From an uncultured Clostridia bacterium (GTDB taxonomy: Bacteria; Bacillota; Clostridia; Christensenellales; Pumilibacteraceae): a DNA stretch of 12,394 bases. The position numbers and the translations under genes were made by a program. Every line of letters starts with the position of its first letter. Position 1 is the stretch's first letter. Where the stretch lies: NCBI GenBank assembly GCA_947588325.1, contig CANPYH010000034.1:1-12394 (forward strand), in the 5' to 3' direction. The notes under the pieces are model-generated. The model was not told the DNA's origin and did no database searches. It saw nothing but the letters and a program-made list of their open reading frames with translations. Shown in pieces: positions 6,596 through 12,394 of the stretch.

Positions 6596-6614
6596 AATAC
6601 CGTTAATAAAGAAA

Positions 6615-7532
6615 ATGTTAAATGATTTAATTATAAAAACCAATTTATTAGCTCTTGAGTTAGACAAGGTTGAGACGGAAGAAGAGCGGCGAAAGGTTGC
6701 GGAGGAATTCAGCGACTCATTATCGCGCACGTTAGAGTTCATATCGGCGAACTCTGTACCCGTAGACACGGCGATCACGATCGAGGACAGGTTAGTTCGG
6801 CAAATGCTGATCAAGAACCGTGAGGACGAGATCAGGGCGAATGCGGAGCGTAACAAAGCGGAATATGAAGCGGCAAAGAAAGAGACGGACTACCTGACGC
6901 GGGGAGTGAACTCGGGCATGGGCAGCGCGCAGCTCAAATACCTTGAGGCGAAAGCTAAAATGGACGACTTCCAGTCCGAATCGGCGCACATGACCAAGGA
7001 AGAGCGTATGAACAACATCGATACGTTCAACAAGCTCTACTCCGAATACCTCGCGGCAAAGAGCGAGTATGAGCGAACGGGCAGGTCGGACGCGGCGGCG
7101 CTTGCCGAGTCGTTAAGAATAGCGACCCAGCGTCTCAAAGCGGCGGAAGCTGCCTATGAAGAGAGCCGCATACAGCTCGCCAAACTCCCGCTCAAAGCCT
7201 CGGATATCGACTTCCGACCCGGCACGGGCGCGGTGGCAAAGGCACTGACCGCCGCAGCATCCTTCGATGACGACGAGCAGATCCTGCCCACCGAGCCGAT
7301 AGACGGCGGGGAAGAGATAAAGAAACTACGCGACGAAGCCCGCGCCGAACTCGACGCACTCAAGGCGGATATCGCCCGACTGAAAAGCGAGGCGGAAACG
7401 CTCGCCGCCTACCTTGACGAAGCAAAGGCGGCGCTGGCGACCATCGAAAAAGCCCGCCAGGCGGCAGTACTTTCCGCAAAGCGCGTCATATCCCTCGCCG
7501 AGCAAACTAAACAACCCGCTCCCAAAAAATAA
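6615..7532 (+). CDS. coiled-coil protein of unknown function
   Basis: I do not recognise this 305-residue soluble protein. It has no signal peptide or membrane segment and consists largely of charged, Ala/Glu/Lys-rich helices: about 15-45, 60-125 and 130-192 predicted coiled coil, a less helical acidic linker at 193-235 (with FDDDEQILPTEPIDGGEE), then another heptad-rich coil at 235-297 and a basic tail, QPAPKK. Such layouts fit a scaffold, a chromosome-associated or a cytoskeletal protein, but no family motif supports any one of these. The start is uncertain. ATG 6615 is the first ATG in the frame, yet its upstream has only AAAGAAA, a poor ribosome binding site compared with the strong ones of neighbouring genes. 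The frame stays open back to TTG 6537, but that stretch is translated from the palindrome at 6552-6595 and is unlikely to be real. The first ~20 codons are AT-rich, unlike the rest of the gene. A terminator follows at 7565. Confidence 0.7.
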   Translation: MLNDLIIKTNLLALELDKVETEEERRKVAEEFSDSLSRTLEFISANSVPVDTAITIEDRLVRQMLIKNREDEIRANAERNKAEYEAAKKETDYLTRGVNSGMGSAQLKYLEAKAKMDDFQSESAHMTKEERMNNIDTFNKLYSEYLAAKSEYERTGRSDAAALAESLRIATQRLKAAEAAYEESRIQLAKLPLKASDIDFRPGTGAVAKALTAAASFDDDEQILPTEPIDGGEEIKKLRDEARAELDALKADIARLKSEAETLAAYLDEAKAALATIEKARQAAVLSAKRVISLAEQTKQPAPKK

Positions 7533-7564
7533 TCGCGACAAAAATAATCACGCTGATTGAAATC

Positions 7565-7604
7565 ACTCCGAGACCGTAACTTTGCGGCGCTCGGAGTTTT
7601 CTTT
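7565..7604 (+). terminator. intrinsic terminator after the coiled-coil gene
   Basis: A perfect 8-bp stem ACTCCGAG (7565-7572) / CTCGGAGT (7590-7597) encloses an inner CCG/CGG pairing and runs into TTTTCTTT. It lies 33 bp after the stop codon at 7530-7532. Confidence 0.88.
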
Positions 7605-7856
7605 ATGCGCGCGTAGTCTTTCCTTATATCCTTCTCTTTTCTTTGTATGTATGGTCAGTGTGCGGTTTAATTGTTTGGCGGGGCTTAATATTCCGCGGCT
7701 TGGCCGGCCCGGGGAGCGGATATTAACCGTTAATCATACTGCTTTGTCGGCTGTTTTCTCACTTGTTTTTGCCCTGCTTTTTTTGCCGAATAAACCTTTG
7801 TCAGGGGCGGAAAGAAAGTATTATGAGTAATTAAATTACAGAATAAGTAACGCATA
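7605..7856. other. non-coding spacer with one perfect palindrome
   Basis: I see no credible gene in this stretch upstream of the GH3 promoter. The open frame crossing it starts inside the terminator and reads as low-quality peptide. The one notable feature is a perfect 13-bp palindrome, ATTAAC-C-GTTAAT (7722-7734), about 120 bp upstream of the promoter. It is a possible regulator-binding site with no known matching family that I can name. Just before it lies a GC-rich patch, GGCCGGCCCGGGG (7702-7714). Confidence 0.4.
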
Positions 7857-7885
7857 TTGACTTCGGTTTTTTTCTCTTTTATTAT
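7857..7885 (+). promoter_or_regulatory. sigma-A promoter of the GH3 gene
   Basis: TTGACT (7857-7862) and TATTAT (7880-7885) are separated by 17 bp, each one mismatch from consensus. Transcription should start near 7892, giving a leader of about 60 nt. Confidence 0.75.
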
Positions 7886-7898
7886 CCGAACGTATCTG

Positions 7899-7923
7899 AC
7901 CGTTCCCGTCGCAAACGGGCGGT
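7899..7923 (+). promoter_or_regulatory. leader hairpin upstream of the GH3 gene
   Basis: ACCG-TT-CCCGT (7899-7909), loop CGCAA, ACGGG-CGGT (7915-7923) form a 9-bp stem with a two-base bulge only a few nucleotides from the predicted 5' end of the mRNA and 12 nt before the ribosome binding site (AAAAGGAGG, 7936-7944). It has no T-run, so it is not a terminator. It may protect the mRNA 5' end or bind a regulator. Confidence 0.55.
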
Positions 7924-7950
7924 GAGCGGAAAAATAAAAGGAGGAAACTT

Positions 7951-10900
7951 ATGAAAGACAAGACGAAACGCACGAAAAAACCCATGTCGGCAGGCGTTGC
8001 ATTGGGCATATTCGTGCCAATCATTGCGATATTGCTCGCTCTTTTTGTGGCAATAATCGCGCTGTCCTGCGTATTCTGGCAGGACCTCTCGCTTTGGTTC
8101 GGCGGACGTGCGCAGAATACCGATGAAAAGGTATTGACGCAAGGCACCGCTCTTTGCGAGGACATAACCGAAGAGGGCGTGGTACTTCTCAAGAACGAGA
8201 ACAAGGCACTGCCTCTCACCGGCAACGAGAAGCTGGCGGTAAACGTATTCGGTTGGGCGGCTTACGACTGGATGTGTATGGCGTTCGGTTCGGGCTACTC
8301 CAACACCAGCCTTGAGCGCGTAAAGCTCTTCCCCGCACTCAAAGAAGCGGGAATAGAGTATAACGAAGACCTCTACAACCTCTACCAGAGCTTCTACTCA
8401 AATCCCAATAAGGTATACGGCGACGGCGATATGGAAGAATACCGCGGCGGCGTCAGCTTCGGTAGCGAGGCTATTTTCACCCTGCATGAGCCCGGAAAGG
8501 ATAAGTATACCGAGGCGATTAAGACGAGCATTCGCAACACTTCGGATGTGGCTCTCGTAGTCTTGGGCAGAACGGGCAGCGAGAGTAAGGATTTGCAACT
8601 CCAGCAGGTAAGGCAGAATCAGAACGGCACTGACAACACGACGAACAAAGACCGCAACTACCTCGAACTCTCTCCCGAAGAAGCGGAGATGATAGAGGTT
8701 GCGAAAGAGACTTGCGAAAAAGTCATTGTCATTCTCAACACCGCCAACACCATGGAAGTCGGCTTTATCGACGACCCGGAGATTGACGCGGCTCTCCTCG
8801 TCGGTCTTACGGGACTTACGGGAACGAGGGGACTTATAAACGTCCTTCTCGGCGAAAAGCAGGTCGAGGAGAAGGTTCCCGAGGTTGACGGCAGCGGCAA
8901 TCCCGTTAAGGATGACGACGGCAACATAGTCTATAAGAAGGACGATCAGGGCAATATTCTTACCGAGAAAAAGACGATAAAGGTCAGCCCCTCGGGAAGA
9001 ACTGCGGATACATACGCTTATGATATCACCACGGCGCCTTCCTTTGTCAACTCAGGCTTCGAAAGCAGCACGGGTAGAGCGTATTCGAGCGGCGGTCAGG
9101 GCTACGGATTCAACTCCTATGTAGACTATTCCGAGGGTATTTACGTCGGATATAAGTGGTATGAGACGGCGAACGTCGAAGGCTATTGGGATGATGTCGA
9201 CAACGAATACGGCAAAGGATACGACGGCGTAGTCCAATATCCCTTCGGCTACGGACTTTCCTACACAGATTTCGAGTGGACGGTAGAGCGCACGAGAATA
9301 AACGATAACGTGCAGAACGGCGGCACCCTTCCCAAGGACGCTACCGTATCCGTTGACGTCAAAGTCAAGAACGTCGGCGATTATCCCGGCATGGACGTCG
9401 TAGAACTCTATTACACCCCTAACTACAAGAAGGGCGGAATAGAGAAGGCGTCTGTCAACCTTGCCGATTTCGTAAAGACGCCCGTGCTCGATCCCGATGA
9501 GGAGTGCCTTGTAACTCTTAAGACCACCGTGCAGAGCATGGCTTCGTATGACTGCTACGACAAGAACGGCAACGGTCACACGGGTTACGAGCTTGACGGC
9601 GGGGATCACATTCTTCGCGTCATGAAGAACGCTCACGAGTCCGTTCAGGATATAACGTTCACCATCCCCAATGAAGGATATAACTACGATACAGACGAAA
9701 AGACGGGTAAGACGGTAGAAAACCGCTTCACCAACAAAGACGGCGACGGCAACGACGAGGCTATCGATAACAACGACCTCGACGGCAGCCGTGAGACCAC
9801 TCCCGTCGTATACATGACGAGAGAGGAATTCGTGTTCCCCAAGAACGACACCCGCCGCGCAATGAGCGCGGAAGCATTGCAGGTTGCGCAGAACGGCAGA
9901 CCGACGGACGACCAGCTCGACGCTACGGGATATTACGGAATAGCTATGCCCAGCGTGGGTGAGCCCAACGGCCTTGTTATGGAGGACGTACTCGAACTGA
10001 CCGACTATGACAACGCGCTTTGGGAGGACGTCGTACACCAGATAACCAAGAGCGAACTCTTCACTCTCGTTAAAGACGGCTACTTCAAGACGGCGGAGAT
10101 AAAGAGCCTCGGCAAGCCCGAGTATGTCGACCTTGACGGTCCTCTCGGATTCAACACTCGCGTCACGGGCGGCAACGGAACGACCTGCGACTTCGTGGCA
10201 TATCCCAGCGCAACGCTTATGGCGCAGACCTGGGACGTAGCCCTCGGTTATGCGTACGGCCTCAGCGTAGGCGCCGAAGCAGCCTCCACGCCCGGACTTC
10301 ACGGTTGGTACGCTCCCGGCGCCAACATTCACCGCAACCCTTACGGCGGACGTAACGGCGAGTATTACAGCGAGGACGGCGTGCTCTCGGGCAAGATCTG
10401 CGCGGAGACGGTACGCGGCGCGAAAGACAAGGGCGTGTATTCCTACGTCCAGCACTTCGTCTGCAACGACAGCGAGGCTAACCGCGAGGGTCTGTTCACC
10501 TTCGTAACCGAGCAGGCACTCCGCGAGCTCTATCTCAAACCCTTCGAGATTATAATCAAGGACGGCGGCGGCAACGCGCTCATGACGGCGATGAACCGTC
10601 TCGGCAGAACCTGGTCGGGCGCGACGAGAGGTCTCTGCACCGATATAATCAGAAACGAGTGGGGCTTCCGCGGAACGCTGGTTACCGACTGGGTAAACGG
10701 CGCGGGTGAGGAGTCGATATTCCCCGCATACAAAGGCATCTGGGCGGGCAACGATATATGGCTCTCCAACGGCTCCGCACTCTTCAGCGATTCGACGTAT
10801 AACAACGAAGCTCCGTTTGTAGCGCTCGCACAGAACGTTGCGCACGACGTGCTCTATACCTTCGCGGATACGATGAAGGCCGCAAACTCCTATGATCCCA

Positions 10901-11067
10901 ACAACAGTCAGAATATCTCCAGCGGCGCGCAATATGACACTTCCTGGATATGGTATCTCATATTCCCCGTAGAACTCGTCATATTCATCGGCATAGGCTT
11001 GCTTGCATTCTTCCTGATACGCAATCTCTTGCTTAACAAGAAATACAAGAAGGGTCAGTTACAATAA
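7951..11067 (+). CDS. membrane-anchored GH3 beta-glycosidase with swapped domain order
   Basis: This 1038-residue GH3 enzyme probably releases terminal glucose (or another beta-linked sugar) outside the cell. After a Lys-rich start, a membrane helix (about 15-42) tethers it. The domain order is swapped, as in Ruminococcus albus and Butyrivibrio fibrisolvens beta-glucosidases: the usual C-terminal sandwich comes first (EEGVVLLKNENKALPL 74-89, FGSGYSN 112-118, SPSGR 346-350, YPFGYGLSYTDFEW 430-443), then an Fn3-like domain (about 465-572), an acidic linker (575-615) and finally the TIM barrel (about 640-975). Barrel motifs are DGPLGF (729-734), NIHRNPYGGRNGEYYSEDG (792-810), QHFVCNDSEANR (834-845), GFRGTLVTDW (905-914, Asp913 the presumed nucleophile) and AGNDIWL (932-938). 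A second helix (about 1000-1025) with a Lys-rich tail anchors the C-terminus. Oddities are Gln834 where the family has Lys (KHF), a ~40-residue insertion at 304-344 and an EF-hand-like loop at 595-606. The start is set by AAAAGGAGG 6 nt upstream. Substrate is not readable from sequence. Confidence 0.93.
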   Translation: MKDKTKRTKKPMSAGVALGIFVPIIAILLALFVAIIALSCVFWQDLSLWFGGRAQNTDEKVLTQGTALCEDITEEGVVLLKNENKALPLTGNEKLAVNVFGWAAYDWMCMAFGSGYSNTSLERVKLFPALKEAGIEYNEDLYNLYQSFYSNPNKVYGDGDMEEYRGGVSFGSEAIFTLHEPGKDKYTEAIKTSIRNTSDVALVVLGRTGSESKDLQLQQVRQNQNGTDNTTNKDRNYLELSPEEAEMIEVAKETCEKVIVILNTANTMEVGFIDDPEIDAALLVGLTGLTGTRGLINVLLGEKQVEEKVPEVDGSGNPVKDDDGNIVYKKDDQGNILTEKKTIKVSPSGRTADTYAYDITTAPSFVNSGFESSTGRAYSSGGQGYGFNSYVDYSEGIYVGYKWYETANVEGYWDDVDNEYGKGYDGVVQYPFGYGLSYTDFEWTVERTRINDNVQNGGTLPKDATVSVDVKVKNVGDYPGMDVVELYYTPNYKKGGIEKASVNLADFVKTPVLDPDEECLVTLKTTVQSMASYDCYDKNGNGHTGYELDGGDHILRVMKNAHESVQDITFTIPNEGYNYDTDEKTGKTVENRFTNKDGDGNDEAIDNNDLDGSRETTPVVYMTREEFVFPKNDTRRAMSAEALQVAQNGRPTDDQLDATGYYGIAMPSVGEPNGLVMEDVLELTDYDNALWEDVVHQITKSELFTLVKDGYFKTAEIKSLGKPEYVDLDGPLGFNTRVTGGNGTTCDFVAYPSATLMAQTWDVALGYAYGLSVGAEAASTPGLHGWYAPGANIHRNPYGGRNGEYYSEDGVLSGKICAETVRGAKDKGVYSYVQHFVCNDSEANREGLFTFVTEQALRELYLKPFEIIIKDGGGNALMTAMNRLGRTWSGATRGLCTDIIRNEWGFRGTLVTDWVNGAGEESIFPAYKGIWAGNDIWLSNGSALFSDSTYNNEAPFVALAQNVAHDVLYTFADTMKAANSYDPNNSQNISSGAQYDTSWIWYLIFPVELVIFIGIGLLAFFLIRNLLLNKKYKKGQLQ

Positions 11068-11085
11068 GCAAGACCGAAAATAACG

Positions 11086-11136
11086 GCACAAAAGCGGACG
11101 GCAGACCGAAAGGCGAAGCCGCCCGTTTTTTTGTGC
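11086..11136 (+). terminator. intrinsic terminator after the GH3 gene
   Basis: CGG-A-CGGC (11095-11102) pairs with GCCG-C-CCG (11118-11125) across one A/C mismatch and runs into seven T (11126-11132). Outer GCACAAAA (11086-11093) and TTTTGTGC (11129-11136) are also complementary, so it may work in both directions. It begins 18 bp after the GH3 stop. Confidence 0.85.
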
Positions 11137-11167
11137 GGCTAAAATTGGAAAATAGCGCGGATAAAAT

Positions 11168-11197
11168 TTGACAACTTTGGGAGGGATATAGTATAAT
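11168..11197 (+). promoter_or_regulatory. sigma-A promoter of the phosphohexomutase gene
   Basis: TTGACA (11168-11173) and TATAAT (11192-11197) are both perfect consensus, with an 18-bp spacer, the same arrangement as the promoter at 2065. Transcription should start near 11204. Confidence 0.88.
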
Positions 11198-11204
11198 GAC
11201 TGCA

Positions 11205-11222
11205 AGAGTGCGAGAGCGCTCT
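11205..11222 (+). promoter_or_regulatory. 5'-terminal mRNA hairpin abutting the ribosome binding site
   Basis: AGAGTGC (11205-11211), loop GAGA, GCGCTCT (11216-11222) form a 7-bp stem with one G-T pair. By the promoter geometry it lies at the very 5' end of the mRNA and is followed at once by GGGAGGA (11223-11229), the ribosome binding site for ATG 11236. A 5'-end stem-loop next to a strong ribosome binding site is a known mRNA-stabilising arrangement (for example the Bacillus aprE leader). That role here is inference. Confidence 0.6.
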
Positions 11223-11235
11223 GGGAGGAAAAAGT

Positions 11236-12394
11236 ATGACGTCTCAAGAGAGATACAACGAGTGGAGAGAGAAGGTGACGGACAAAGCACTTCTCCGTCA
11301 GCTTGACAAAATGAAGGATGATCCCGTAGCGATCGAAAACGCCTTCTACAGGGATCTCGAATTCGGCACTGCCGGTATGCGCGGCGTGCTCGGCGCAGGA
11401 ACCAACTGCCTCAATATCTACAACATACGCAAGGTTACCGAGGGAGTGTCCCGCGCGATGGAAAAGAACGGCTTCAAGTCGGTGGCTATCAGCCGCGACA
11501 GCCGCATAAAGTCCAAGAAATTCGCGGAGACGGCGGCGGAAGTGTTCGCTTCGCACGGCATCAGGGTCTACCTTGTTCCCGAGGAGTCTCCCACGCCCTT
11601 CCTGTCCTTCGCGGTGCGCGAGCTCGGTTGCGACATGGGCGTAATGGTGACGGCGAGCCACAACCCCAAGCAGTATAACGGCTATAAGCTCTTTAACTCC
11701 ACGGGCTGCCAGGTACTCGACGACGAAGCCAACGAGGTTGTCGCATACGTCGAGAAGGTAGATCCTTTCGAAGTCAAGACCCGCTCGCTTAACTACTACA
11801 TGAAGCGCGGGCTGATAACGTATATCGAAAGCTGGGTATACGGCAGATTTATAAACGCGGTGGAGACGCAGGCTCTTAACGATGCAAAGCCGCTTAAAAT
11901 AGTGTATACCCCCCTCAACGGCGCGGGATTTCACCTCGTGCCGGGCGTGCTTTACGAGAGAGGGTTCAACGACATAACCCTCGTCGAAGAGCAGGCGACC
12001 CCCAACGGCAGGTTCACCACCTGTCCGTTCCCCAATCCCGAGAAGTCGGAGGCGCTTAACCTTGCGCTCAAAAAAGCCGAGGAGATCGACGCCGATCTCG
12101 TACTTGCGACCGACCCCGATTGCGACCGCGTCGGAATAGCCGTCAAACACGAGGGCAAGTTCGTACTTCTCACGGGTAACGAAGTGGGCGTGCTTTTGAC
12201 CGACTACATTCTCGGCACCAAGGCCATGCGCTGGACGCTCCCGCGCGACGCCATCATAGTCCGCTCCATAGTCACGACTTCGCTCGTGGATAAGATAGCG
12301 GCGAGCCGCGGCGTGGAGACGGTGCGCGTGCTCCCGGGCTTCAAGTGGATAGGCGACGTCATTAACAAACTCAACGCGCAGGGCAGAGCGGACA
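11236..12394 (+). CDS. phosphoglucomutase/phosphomannomutase, 3' end outside window
   Basis: This alpha-D-phosphohexomutase interconverts hexose 1- and 6-phosphates through a phosphoserine, in the cytoplasm. It links glucose 6-phosphate to glucose 1-phosphate and so to glycogen, UDP-glucose and envelope sugars. The first 386 codons are visible and open to the window edge; relatives of the B. subtilis PgcA type are about 570-580 residues, so roughly a third is missing. The N-terminal LEFGTAGMRG (41-50), the active-site loop VTASHNPKQYNGYK (138-151, Ser141 the phosphorylated residue), the metal loop ATDPDCDR (291-298, Asp293, Asp295, Asp297) and LPGFKWIGDVI in the last visible part are all intact. 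The sugar-specificity loop (GEESG type) lies beyond the window, so glucose versus mannose preference cannot be read. ATG 11236 is set by GGGAGGA. It has its own consensus promoter and leader hairpin and is separated from the GH3 gene by a terminator. Confidence 0.94.
   Translation, partial: MTSQERYNEWREKVTDKALLRQLDKMKDDPVAIENAFYRDLEFGTAGMRGVLGAGTNCLNIYNIRKVTEGVSRAMEKNGFKSVAISRDSRIKSKKFAETAAEVFASHGIRVYLVPEESPTPFLSFAVRELGCDMGVMVTASHNPKQYNGYKLFNSTGCQVLDDEANEVVAYVEKVDPFEVKTRSLNYYMKRGLITYIESWVYGRFINAVETQALNDAKPLKIVYTPLNGAGFHLVPGVLYERGFNDITLVEEQATPNGRFTTCPFPNPEKSEALNLALKKAEEIDADLVLATDPDCDRVGIAVKHEGKFVLLTGNEVGVLLTDYILGTKAMRWTLPRDAIIVRSIVTTSLVDKIAASRGVETVRVLPGFKWIGDVINKLNAQGRAD

Noticed and set aside
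6537..6614. N-terminal extension of the coiled-coil protein from TTG 6537
   Set aside because: The added residues are encoded by a hairpin repeat and no ribosome binding site precedes the TTG; ATG 6615 is preferred, although its own ribosome binding site is weak.
7582..7830. Open frame of 82 codons between the coiled-coil gene and the GH3 gene
   Set aside because: It begins within the loop and stem of the terminator at 7565-7604, lacks a ribosome binding site and has no protein-like pattern.
9052..10932. Long (626-codon) open frame antisense to the GH3 gene
   Set aside because: It lies fully inside a convincing GH3 coding sequence; the Val/Ala/Arg-rich product is the usual shadow of GC-rich codon bias on the other strand.
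11059..12150. 363-codon open frame on the minus strand
   Set aside because: The plus strand encodes a phosphohexomutase with intact active-site and metal loops, a consensus promoter and a ribosome binding site; the minus frame has none of these.

Overview
The window reads as a chromosomal segment of an anaerobic, probably gut-associated member of the Firmicutes (class Clostridia). The reasons are a DivIVA-like protein, a VanW/YoaR-type envelope protein, a PgcA-type phosphohexomutase, strong AGGAGG-type ribosome binding sites, near-perfect sigma-A promoters, and a large membrane-anchored, domain-swapped GH3 glycosidase of the Ruminococcus/Butyrivibrio type. The coding DNA is fairly GC-rich but uses the Ile codon ATA often. 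All genes I can support lie on the + strand. I cannot name a species.

Layout. (a) 2-631: 3' end of a CCA-adding tRNA nucleotidyltransferase. (b) 760-2004: exported VanW-family protein. (c) 2065-5850: a promoter with perfect -35 and -10 hexamers, then a tightly packed cluster of an Lgt-family membrane protein, a six-helix membrane protein of unknown function, nicotinate phosphoribosyltransferase (NAD salvage) and a DivIVA-like coiled-coil protein. (d) 5851-6614: a gene-free, repeat-packed stretch with a solo repeat end, a tandem 85-bp duplication whose hairpin is kept by compensatory changes, a ~199-bp MITE/REP-like cruciform element, and three more hairpins. (e) 6615-7532: a 305-residue coiled-coil protein of unknown function whose start abuts the repeats, then a terminator. 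(f) 7857-11067: promoter, leader hairpin and a 1038-residue GH3 enzyme with a membrane helix at each end, then a terminator. (g) 11168-end: consensus promoter, 5'-end hairpin and a phosphoglucomutase/phosphomannomutase gene that runs off the window.

The genes form a mixed housekeeping and envelope neighbourhood: tRNA maturation, cell-wall/lipoprotein processing, NAD salvage, division-site scaffolding, beta-glycoside breakdown and hexose-phosphate interconversion. The GH3 and mutase genes have separate promoters but plausibly act in the same carbohydrate economy. I see no CRISPR array, phage module, toxin-antitoxin pair, tRNA or rRNA. The least ordinary items are the repeat cluster, the two-anchor GH3 with a Lys-to-Gln change in its substrate-binding motif, and the Lgt-like protein lacking several residues that are essential in E. 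coli Lgt.
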